NCBI RefSeq assembly: GCF_003439125.1
Contig: NZ_QSUU01000002.1
Location: 1 to 64,000, forward strand
DNA length: 64,000 nucleotides
DNA from: Collinsella sp. OM04-5
Lineage (GTDB): Bacteria > Actinomycetota > Coriobacteriia > Coriobacteriales > Coriobacteriaceae
Reading direction: 5' to 3'
The translations under genes and the position numbers were made by a program. Below the pieces are notes generated by a model. That model was not told the origin of the DNA, did no database searches, and saw only the letters and a program-made list of their open reading frames with translations. Shown here one piece after another: positions 42,880 to 50,376 of this stretch (position 1 is the first letter of the stretch; each line of letters begins with the position of its first letter).

Positions 42880-43722
42880 ATGATTGTGTTTTCCGATATG
42901 GACGGAACGCTGCTGACGAGCGATAAGCAAATGAGCGATGCCACCTGGTCGATGCTCGACGAACTCGCTCGACGCGGAATTGAATTTGTGCCCTGCACGG
43001 GACGTCCGCTGTCGGGCATCTTTGAGCCCATCCTCGCCCATCCCTCCGTGCACTATGCCGTCTGCGCCAATGGCGCCAGCGTCTGGCAGCTCGACGACGA
43101 TGTGCCCAACGATGCCTCGCGCGCCACGCGCATTTTGAGCCGTCCGCTCGATCGCGGCATTGCTCATCGCGTCCATCGCATCGCCGCCGGCCACGATGTG
43201 ACCTTCGATATCTTCGCGGATGGGCAGTGCTTCCTCCCCCGCTCGCTCTACACGCGCCTGGACGAATTCTGCGGCGGCGACCCCCACATCGCGGCTTCGC
43301 TCAAGCGCACACGAACACCGATCGACATGGATATCGACAGCAAGATCGACTGGGTCGAGACGCTCGAACGCATCGCCATGTACTGGCACGACCCGGCCGA
43401 TCGCGACGCCATCGCGGCTGAGCTCGACACGCTCGGAGGCATTGAGGTCACGCGTTCTTACGCCATGAATATCGAGGTCATGGGTGAGGGCGCCACCAAG
43501 GGAACGGCCCTCACGTGGCTATGCGAGCACCTGGGCGAGCGTCTCGCCGACGCCTGGGCGTTCGGCGACAACATCAACGACATCCCCATGCTGCAGGCAG
43601 CGGGCCACGGCATGGCCATGATCAACGCCGAGCCCGAAGACCGCGAGGCCGCCGACGCCGTCACCGGATACGACAACGACCACGACGGCGTCGCCCACAC
43701 CATCATGGCCGCCCTCGCCTAG
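42880..43722 (+). CDS. HAD-superfamily Cof-type phosphatase
   Basis: The 280-residue protein is a complete Cof-type HAD hydrolase. Motif I is DMDGTLL with the nucleophile Asp6, motif II is in CTGRPLSG, and the Lys and the GDNINDIPML of motifs III-IV are near residues 207 and 230. The type IIB cap is in between. Members dephosphorylate sugar phosphates and flavin or pyridoxal phosphates; the substrate here is unknown. AAAGGG lies before the ATG. A second HAD gene converges on it, with REP-like repeats between them. Confidence 0.9.
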   Translation: MIVFSDMDGTLLTSDKQMSDATWSMLDELARRGIEFVPCTGRPLSGIFEPILAHPSVHYAVCANGASVWQLDDDVPNDASRATRILSRPLDRGIAHRVHRIAAGHDVTFDIFADGQCFLPRSLYTRLDEFCGGDPHIAASLKRTRTPIDMDIDSKIDWVETLERIAMYWHDPADRDAIAAELDTLGGIEVTRSYAMNIEVMGEGATKGTALTWLCEHLGERLADAWAFGDNINDIPMLQAAGHGMAMINAEPEDREAADAVTGYDNDHDGVAHTIMAALA

Positions 43723-43734
43723 TCATTGGTCAGT

Positions 43735-43771
43735 CATTGGGGACGTTCTTAAACGACTAGTCACTGGGGAC
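43735..43771 (+). repeat. 37-bp REP-like repeat, left copy
   Basis: CATTGGGGACGTTCTTAAAC continues with GACTAGTCACTGGGGAC. An inverted copy, 33 of 37 alike, lies at 44796-44832. The two flank the HAD gene at 43841-44635. Confidence 0.75.
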
Positions 43772-43809
43772 ACTCTTCGCAAAAAGCTGCAAGGACTGTC
43801 CCCCACTGT

Positions 43810-43838
43810 CGGCAGAAAAGGAACGTCCCCATCTGCCG
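43810..43838. repeat. REP-like repeat with AAAAGGAACGTCCCC core, copy A
   Basis: CGGCAGA and TCTGCCG are inverted ends around AAAGGAACGTCCCCA. A related copy with GGCAC/GTGCC ends is at 46837-46863. Confidence 0.7.
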
Positions 43839-43840
43839 GA

Positions 43841-44635
43841 TTAGGAGAGACTCTCCAGCACGCGACGGAGCTCCTGCTGGACGGCGTGGTCGCGGTTGCA
43901 ACCCACCACGCGATCGGCCACCGCCTTAAGCGCGGGGCGCGCGTTTTCCATCGCGCAGCCCGTGCCGACAAAGCGAATGATCTCGTAGTCGTTCATCGAG
44001 TCGCCAAACGCCATGACCTCGTCGCGCCCAATGCCGTAATGCTCCGCGAGCTGCGCGATACCCGAGGCCTTCGACACACCAGGCTGCATGGCATCGATCC
44101 ACGCGTTGCCCGAAGGCGCAAAAGTAAAGAGCTGACCAAGTTCGCGCTGTAGCACGTACGCACTGTCCATAACCGCACTGTCGTCGCAAAAGATACTCGC
44201 TTTGATGATATTTACGCTGGGATCGGGCAGCTCCCAAATACGCTCGGCATTGGGAAGGTCCTTATCGACCTCACGCACGAACTTGCACTCGTCATCGAGC
44301 AGGAAGGACTTGGTTCGGTCAAAGAGCGCAAGATGCAGATTGGGAAACGTCCTGACGGCTTGGGCGAGCCTTCGAATCGCCAGGTGGGAATACACCTCAC
44401 GGTCTACCATCTTACCGTCGGCGTAGACCTGGGCGCCGTTAGCGGCGACAAAGTCCATCTTGTCGCGAACGGGCGCAAAGAACTCGCACAGGCGATCGTA
44501 GCGACGACCTGACGATGCGGCGAAATGCACTCCATGCTCGTGTAGCGCCAGAATCAGTTCGTAGGTCTCGGGAGGCACCTGGCCGTTTTCGTCAAGCAAC
44601 GTGCCGTCCATATCGGATGCAATCAGTTTAAACAT
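43841..44635 (-). CDS. HAD-superfamily Cof-type phosphatase
   Basis: The 264-residue protein is a second Cof-type HAD hydrolase. It has SDMDGTLL (nucleophile Asp8), SSGRRYDR as motif II, and GDSMNDYEII near residue 211. The substrate is unknown. It is only distantly similar to the neighbour at 42880. Its ribosome site AAGGGAG is the proximal arm of a long hairpin (44641-44702). The gene is flanked by inverted copies of a 37-bp REP-like repeat, which suggests it could have been moved or copied as a unit. Confidence 0.9.
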   Translation of the reverse strand: MFKLIASDMDGTLLDENGQVPPETYELILALHEHGVHFAASSGRRYDRLCEFFAPVRDKMDFVAANGAQVYADGKMVDREVYSHLAIRRLAQAVRTFPNLHLALFDRTKSFLLDDECKFVREVDKDLPNAERIWELPDPSVNIIKASIFCDDSAVMDSAYVLQRELGQLFTFAPSGNAWIDAMQPGVSKASGIAQLAEHYGIGRDEVMAFGDSMNDYEIIRFVGTGCAMENARPALKAVADRVVGCNRDHAVQQELRRVLESLS

Positions 44636-44640
44636 AGAAA

Positions 44641-44702
44641 AGCTCCCTTCGGGCTTGTTGGAATCGAACGTGTATCCGATTCCAACGTACCCAAAGGGAG
44701 CT
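44641..44702 (-). promoter_or_regulatory. Long hairpin covering the HAD ribosome site
   Basis: AGCTCCCTT (44641-44649) pairs with AAGGGAGCT (44694-44702), and GTTGGAATCG with CGATTCCAAC inside. On the minus strand the proximal arm contains the ribosome site and is followed by TTTTCT and the ATG. It could hide the site or act as the ade terminator. Confidence 0.6.
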
Positions 44703-44795
44703 CAAATAAGACTCCGCGGGCGTAAACGTTACAAGGACCTGGCAAATAGCTCACACATGCCAGAGGTCTCACGGTCGCGGCGTCAGGCGACACGC

Positions 44796-44832
44796 CACCC
44801 CGATGACTAGTCGTTTAAGAACGTCCCCGATG
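44796..44832 (-). repeat. 37-bp REP-like repeat, right copy
   Basis: Inverted copy of 43735-43771. Its GACTAGTC motif occurs again in the next few bases, where the TAG is the stop codon of ade. Confidence 0.75.
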
Positions 44833-44833
44833 A

Positions 44834-46654
44834 CTAGTCGGCGTAGGTGAAGGTTGTAACGTCGAACATGCCCTCGGGGCGGATGCGGAGCGTCGGGATA
44901 ACAGGCAGGGGCAGGAAGATGATGCCCATGATGGGGTCGAGCGGCGGCTCAATACCCATGGCGCGTGCCTTGACCATAAAGTCGTCGTGCTGCGCGGCAA
45001 CGTCCTCGGCCGTGCCTTCGCTCATAAGGCCACCGAGCGCCAGCGGAATGCGCGCCACGACCTCGCCGTTACGCACCAGCACGTGGCCGCCCTGGCCCAC
45101 GGCCTCAACGGCAGCCATCATATCCGCCGCATTGTCGCCCACCACGCACACGTTGTGCGAGTCGTGGCCGATCGTGGAGGCAATGGCACCACCGGTGATG
45201 GTGAAACCGCGCACCCAGCCGCGACCGATATGCTTGCCGACCAGGCCCAAGCCAGCGGGGCCGTCGCCATCGGCGCCCTCGGCCTGCAGCGACACGCCGC
45301 GGCCATGGCGCTCGATCAGCATAATGCGGCGCAAGTCCTCGGCGCTCTCGGGGCGGGCCATACCCGTGATAGCCATACCCGGGATGACATCGATAACGGC
45401 CTCGCCCGGCTTAAAGGCATAGTCAAACACGTCGAGCGAAAGCTTCGGCAGCTTAACGGAGGCGCGCAGCTCATCGGCAAGGGCCGCAACCTCGGCCATC
45501 TCGGGTGCGATCTCGCCCACAAAGGTGCCGTCCTGCGCCACCAGAGCACCGGCGGCATATACGCGATGCGGAGCCTTGGCAAACGTCAGGTCATCGAGCA
45601 ACAGCAGGTCGGCGCGTTTGCCCGGGGCGATCGCGCCACGGAGCTCATGCGGGTCGCGACAGCCGTGGTCCAGGCCAAATGCCTCAGCCGTGGAAAGGGA
45701 CGCCATGGAGATGGCGACCACCGGGTCGATGCCGGCCTCGATGGCCACGCGGCAGGCATTGTCGATCATGCCGGCCGAAAGAGCATCGGAGGGAGCGCGG
45801 TCGTCGGTCGCAAAGCAGCAGCGGCGGGCGCGGGCAGGGTTCTCCAGCAGCATCGGAGACAAATTGGCCAGGTCGTGGCTGCACGTACCCTCACGCAGCA
45901 TCACATACATGCCGCGGGACAGCTTGTCGAGCGCCTCCTCGGGAATCGTCGACTCGTGGTCGGCGATAATGCCCGCTGCGGCATAGGCGTTGAGGTCCTT
46001 ACCGGCAACGAGTGGCGCATGGCCGTCAACCTGCTTGGATGGCGTCTGGTTGGCAGCATCGATGCGAGCACAGGTCTCGGGGTCGGCCATAAAGACGCCC
46101 GGCAGGTTCATCATTTCGCCCAGACCAAAGACATCGCCCGGATGCTCGGCAAAAAACGCCTGCATATCGACAGCCGAAATAACGGCACCGGCCTGCTCGT
46201 CGGGCAGCGCGGGCACGCACGAAGGCATCATGTACTTGATGGAGATGGGTGCGCGGCGGCCGTCCTCGATCATAAAGCGCAGGCCGTCGAGCCCCGCCAC
46301 GTTGGCGATCTCGTGGCTGTCGGCAATGGCGGTGGTGGTACCGCGCGTCGCCGCCATGCGCGCATACTCGGCGGGGCGGATGTTCGAGGACTCAATGTGC
46401 AGATGTCCGTCGATAAAGCCGGGGGCGAGATAGCGACCCTGGCAGTCGACGACCTCAGTTGCCTCGTAGGTGCCAGCGGCATCGTCGCGACCGTCGTAGA
46501 GCACGCCGACGATTACGCCGCCCTTGACGGCAACGCTACCGGGCGCCACACGCTGGCCATACACGTCGACGATCTGCGCATTGGTAAACAGCGTGTCGAC
46601 GGGCACGCGGCCCTCGGCGGCCTCGATCACAGACCTCATGACCTCAACGGACAT
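44834..46654 (-). CDS. ade: Adenine deaminase
   Basis: This enzyme converts adenine to hypoxanthine plus ammonia in purine salvage. The 606-residue protein is an amidohydrolase with the metal motif DGHLHIESS at 82-90. The C-terminal part has the Ade-specific segments GHDSHNVCVVGDN and AARIPLALGGLMS-like sequence. Length is typical (570-610). A GGAG site precedes the ATG at 46654. The stop codon TAG lies inside a REP-like GACTAGTCA motif. Confidence 0.94.
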   Translation of the reverse strand: MSVEVMRSVIEAAEGRVPVDTLFTNAQIVDVYGQRVAPGSVAVKGGVIVGVLYDGRDDAAGTYEATEVVDCQGRYLAPGFIDGHLHIESSNIRPAEYARMAATRGTTTAIADSHEIANVAGLDGLRFMIEDGRRAPISIKYMMPSCVPALPDEQAGAVISAVDMQAFFAEHPGDVFGLGEMMNLPGVFMADPETCARIDAANQTPSKQVDGHAPLVAGKDLNAYAAAGIIADHESTIPEEALDKLSRGMYVMLREGTCSHDLANLSPMLLENPARARRCCFATDDRAPSDALSAGMIDNACRVAIEAGIDPVVAISMASLSTAEAFGLDHGCRDPHELRGAIAPGKRADLLLLDDLTFAKAPHRVYAAGALVAQDGTFVGEIAPEMAEVAALADELRASVKLPKLSLDVFDYAFKPGEAVIDVIPGMAITGMARPESAEDLRRIMLIERHGRGVSLQAEGADGDGPAGLGLVGKHIGRGWVRGFTITGGAIASTIGHDSHNVCVVGDNAADMMAAVEAVGQGGHVLVRNGEVVARIPLALGGLMSEGTAEDVAAQHDDFMVKARAMGIEPPLDPIMGIIFLPLPVIPTLRIRPEGMFDVTTFTYAD

Positions 46655-46779
46655 ACATTCTCCTTTAACTGTAGAAATAACTGCGGAGCGGACGAGCCTT
46701 CACCGCAGCAAGCCAATAGCAATTGTATGCCCAAAAGAAGGTCCCGCTAACACCCCGTCCGCTTAACGGCACACGCCGC

Positions 46780-46812
46780 TTGGCGCAATGGGGACAGGTT
46801 ACTTTGCACCAA
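46780..46812. repeat. REP-like repeat with GGGGACAGGTT core, copy B
   Basis: TTGGCGC and GCACCAA ends enclose AATGGGGACAGGTTACTTT. It is about 85% identical to 33346-33378. Confidence 0.7.
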
Positions 46813-46836
46813 TGACAAGGAGTGTCCCAAAGTGCC

Positions 46837-46863
46837 GGCACAAAAGGAACGTCCCCAAGTGCC
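46837..46863. repeat. REP-like repeat with AAAAGGAACGTCCCC core, copy B
   Basis: GGCAC and GTGCC enclose AAAAGGAACGTCCCCAA. It matches the core of 43810-43838 and lies directly beside the tyrS terminator. Confidence 0.7.
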
Positions 46864-46898
46864 AAAAAAGCCGCAGCCGGAATCGTTCCGGCTGCGGC
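46863..46898 (-). terminator. Terminator after tyrS
   Basis: A perfect 13-bp stem (GCCGCAGCCGGAA with TTCCGGCTGCGGC) is followed by TTTTTTGG on the minus strand. Confidence 0.9.
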
Positions 46899-46928
46899 CC
46901 TATTGCACATGTTAGGTTGACCTACTTG

Positions 46929-48140
46929 CTAGACCAACTTAAAGCCCTTGCGCTTGCCTACTGAGAGGGTGTCGCCCAGCTTGAGGGCGCTCGGATCGAT
47001 GTTGTAGCTCTTGGGAGCCACAGCCTTGCCGTTGATCTTGACGCCGCCGCCGTCGATGTCGCGGCGGGCCTGACCGGCGCTGGCCGAAAGGCCCAGGTCC
47101 TTGAGCAGGCCAGCGAGGTAAATCTGGCCCTCGTCGTTGACGGTCAGCTCAACGTGCTTCTCGGGGAAGTCGGCAAGCTGGCCCTCCTTGAACACACGGT
47201 CGAACTCGGCCTGAGCCTCGTCGCCGGCGCCAGCACCGTGGTAGGTGTCGCACAGGTCGCGGCCTAGAGCGCGCTTGAGCTCGTAGGGGTCGGCGGAGCC
47301 ATCGGCCAGGGCGGCATCGATCTTGTCGACCTCGGCCGGGGTGAGCGAACTGGCCAGACGATAGTACTTGCCAATCATCTCGTCGGGGATGGACATGGTC
47401 TTGCCGAACATATCCTTGGGAGCATCGGTCAGGCCGATGTAGTTACCGTAGGACTTGGACATCTTACGGACGCCGTCGGTGCCCTCGAGCAGCGGCATGG
47501 TGAGCGCGATCTGCGGTTCCATGCCCATCTTCTCCATGAGCTCGCGGCCGGCGAGCAGGTTAAAGAGCTGGTCGGTGCCGCCCATCTCGACGTCGGCCTT
47601 GATCTGCACGGAGTCGAAGGCCTGCATCACAGGGTACAGGAACTCGTGCAGGGCAATCGGCGTCTGGGACTGGTAGCGCTTGGTAAAGTCGTCGCGCTCG
47701 AGGATGCGGGCGACGGTGAACTTGGAGCACACCTGCAGCAGGCCGGCCAGGTCCATCGAAAGGATCCAGTCGCCGTTGTGCACGATGGTGGTCTTCTCGG
47801 GGTCCAGGATCTTCATGGCCTGGCTCACGTAGGTCTCGGCGTTGGCCTCGATCTGCTCCTGCGAAAGCTGCGGGCGGGTGGAGTTCTTGCCCGAGGGGTC
47901 GCCGATCAGCGCAGTGCCGTTGCCGATGATAAGGGTGACGTTGTGGCCCAGGTCCTGGAACTGACGCATCTTGCGCAGGGGCACGGCATGGCCCAGGTGC
48001 AGGTCGGGGCTGGTGGGATCGACGCCGAGCTTGATGTTGAGGGGCTCGCCCTTCTCAAGCTTCTTGCGAAGGTCGGCCTCGGGGACGATCTGCGCTGCAC
48101 CCGAGGTGATGATACGCATTTGCTCGTCAACAGACAGCAT
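46929..48140 (-). CDS. tyrS: Tyrosyl-tRNA synthetase
   Basis: This enzyme charges tRNA-Tyr. The 403-residue protein has HLGH at 48-51 (the HIGH motif), KMSKS near 229-233 and a C-terminal S4 RNA-binding domain (about 340-403). The true KMSKS, rather than the KFGKS of E. coli TyrS, places it with the TyrZ-like form. The gene has GGAGG before the ATG and a short hairpin in its 97-base upstream region. No T-box with its specifier loop is seen. Confidence 0.95.
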   Translation of the reverse strand: MLSVDEQMRIITSGAAQIVPEADLRKKLEKGEPLNIKLGVDPTSPDLHLGHAVPLRKMRQFQDLGHNVTLIIGNGTALIGDPSGKNSTRPQLSQEQIEANAETYVSQAMKILDPEKTTIVHNGDWILSMDLAGLLQVCSKFTVARILERDDFTKRYQSQTPIALHEFLYPVMQAFDSVQIKADVEMGGTDQLFNLLAGRELMEKMGMEPQIALTMPLLEGTDGVRKMSKSYGNYIGLTDAPKDMFGKTMSIPDEMIGKYYRLASSLTPAEVDKIDAALADGSADPYELKRALGRDLCDTYHGAGAGDEAQAEFDRVFKEGQLADFPEKHVELTVNDEGQIYLAGLLKDLGLSASAGQARRDIDGGGVKINGKAVAPKSYNIDPSALKLGDTLSVGKRKGFKLV

Positions 48141-48237
48141 TGGGTATCCTCCTTTTGCTATAGCACCCTCACCGGATACGGCGGTGCTGGAAGTTCATAA
48201 ACCCACTAATAATAACCAAAACAGCGCGACGCGGCAC

Positions 48238-50214
48238 CTACGACAGGAAAATCCTCGTCCTGCCGCACGCGTCGATAACGACCGGCAAACGCGTGCCGTC
48301 ACGTTCGACCAAAAAGCGCGCCTGCTGACGGCGCGAGCAGTCACGGCAACGGACCTGCCCCGTTGCATCCGTGGCGCAGGCGCCCTCGGCAGTCAGCAAG
48401 CAGTGCTCGCACACCATGAGCTCGGGACGGTCGGCATCGACAGGCCCCAAGACACCGGGGCAAGCGGCAAGTTCGGCAACACGCTCCGCATCATTGCCGA
48501 GCAACTCGGCCGACAAGCACACCCGCCCCGCACCGAGTCCGCGCAGCCAGGTAAGCGTGGCCCGATTGGCACAGAACACCGGCGCCGCCACGTCAAACGT
48601 TGTGCCCAGCTCGCGGGCCATCGCCACTTGTCCCAGATTGCGGCAGACGACGCGCCCGGCACGCTGCATAAGCGCCCGAGTCCGCTCGGCGTCGCCCGCG
48701 CGGCACACTTCGTCGAGCACCACCGTTGTATCGGACAGATCTCGCTCATCGCACGGACCCACATCCATCAGCTCCCAGGCAAAGACCATACGAGCAAAAT
48801 CCTCGCGCTTTGCCGGCCCCGCCGACCCCGCCAACTCCGTCGACGCACCGCCATCCACCGCAGCGTCCTCAAAGGGCAGCACCTCAACGGCACGCGCAAC
48901 GGGCGCAATCGCATCCGCCTCGGCCCGCATGCGCTCCAACACCGCCGCCGCCTGATCCAACACGCCGGCGCTGCGAATCAGATAGACCTCGCAGCCCGCG
49001 TCCACCTTACGTTTGCAATGCACGACGATGCGCTCTCCCGCAGCGGCATCCACGGGGCAAGGCACCTGTGGCCAGCGCTTGGGCACATCGGGACGCGCGT
49101 CGGCACCCGGGTAAAATCGAATTTCGAGCGTATCGCCCGCCGCCACGGCGGCATCAAGCTCAACCGTCACCTCTTCGTGACCCACCGCCACCAAGTGGCC
49201 CACGCGCACGCCCTGGTTGATCGCGCGCTCAAAGCTCATGAGCTCGGCACCCGAACGACCCCGCAGGTAAGCATCGGTAAACCCACGGTTAAACGACCTT
49301 CCCAGCTCGCGTTCAAGCTCTTCCACGGCACCGGAGTCCCACGCGCCGTCGCACAGCATATCGAGTGCCCGACGCCACACCCTCACCACGTTGAATACGT
49401 AATCGGAATTCTTCATGCGTCCCTCGATCTTGAGCGATGCCACGCCGGCGGCAACAAGCTCGGGCAGGTGCGCGATACCCAGATAGTCACGCGGACACAG
49501 TAGACGATCCCCCTCGACGGCGACAACGCTCTGTCCCGCCTCGTCCACTAGGTCGTACGCCAGACGGCACGGCTGCGTGCAGTCGCCGCGCATCGCCGAG
49601 CGCCCACGCCGCAGGACCGAGAACTCGCACGCCCCCGAATAGCCGATGCAAATCGCACCGTGGCAGAATACCTCGATGGGCACGCCCGTGGCACATAGCG
49701 CCGCAATCTCGTCGACCGTCAGCTCGCGTGCCGTCGTCACGCGCTCGACCCCCAGCTCATCGGCGGCAAGCCGCACGGCACCCTCGCTATGAGCGCCCGC
49801 CTGCGTGGACAGGTGAATCTCGACCCCGGGAATCGCCGCGCGCAGCGCGCAGGCCAACCCGGCATCGGCGACAATCAGAGCATCGGCGCCCAGCTCCAGT
49901 GCATGAGCTCCCAACGCCACCGCGTCGGACAACTCATCGTCAAACACGAACACGTTGAGCGTTACGTACACACGCACGCCATGGGCATGCGCCACGGCGC
50001 AGCCGCGCGCAAACTCGTTATCCGTAAAGCCATGGGCGCTCACACGGGCGTTAAAGCCGCCCAACCCCGCATAGATGGCATCGGCACCCGCGGCGATGGC
50101 CGCAAGCATCTGGTCGAGTCCGCCCGCCGGCGCCAGCAGCTCGGGCAGCGCCGCACCGGCAGCATCCAATCCAGTCTCGTATTGTCCGCTCGGCCCCATC
50201 GTCCGAATCGCCAT
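48238..50214 (-). CDS. Peptidase U32 family protein
   Basis: The 658-residue protein has the U32 core: LLAPAGGLDQMLAAIAAGADAIYAG at about 22-46, VEVFCHGAICIGYSGACEFS near 185, the cysteines in RGDCTQPCRLAYDL, and LKIEGRMKNSDYV near 260. A C-terminal extension includes VCEHC and CRDCSRRQQARF. U32 proteins in other bacteria are linked to RNA hydroxylation (RlhA, TrhP) as well as to collagenase-like activity; which applies here is unclear. The ATG at 50214 has AAGGAG upstream. It diverges from the penicillin-binding protein gene. Confidence 0.9.
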   Translation of the reverse strand: MAIRTMGPSGQYETGLDAAGAALPELLAPAGGLDQMLAAIAAGADAIYAGLGGFNARVSAHGFTDNEFARGCAVAHAHGVRVYVTLNVFVFDDELSDAVALGAHALELGADALIVADAGLACALRAAIPGVEIHLSTQAGAHSEGAVRLAADELGVERVTTARELTVDEIAALCATGVPIEVFCHGAICIGYSGACEFSVLRRGRSAMRGDCTQPCRLAYDLVDEAGQSVVAVEGDRLLCPRDYLGIAHLPELVAAGVASLKIEGRMKNSDYVFNVVRVWRRALDMLCDGAWDSGAVEELERELGRSFNRGFTDAYLRGRSGAELMSFERAINQGVRVGHLVAVGHEEVTVELDAAVAAGDTLEIRFYPGADARPDVPKRWPQVPCPVDAAAGERIVVHCKRKVDAGCEVYLIRSAGVLDQAAAVLERMRAEADAIAPVARAVEVLPFEDAAVDGGASTELAGSAGPAKREDFARMVFAWELMDVGPCDERDLSDTTVVLDEVCRAGDAERTRALMQRAGRVVCRNLGQVAMARELGTTFDVAAPVFCANRATLTWLRGLGAGRVCLSAELLGNDAERVAELAACPGVLGPVDADRPELMVCEHCLLTAEGACATDATGQVRCRDCSRRQQARFLVERDGTRLPVVIDACGRTRIFLS

Positions 50215-50376
50215 CGACAAACTCCTTACCAAGGTATGCATTCACTCTGAAAAATGCCGTCTTCCAGCATACACGAGGCCTCGCGCGCCCCGTTTGGTTT
50301 ATCGTGTAATAACTTATGTCCATCCTGCCCCGACGGCACATCCACCGTCCGGCACGACATACCTGGAGGTCAATAT

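Noticed and set aside
48141..48237. T-box upstream of tyrS
   Set aside because: The gap is under 100 bases, and neither the conserved T-box sequence nor a specifier stem with an antiterminator was found.
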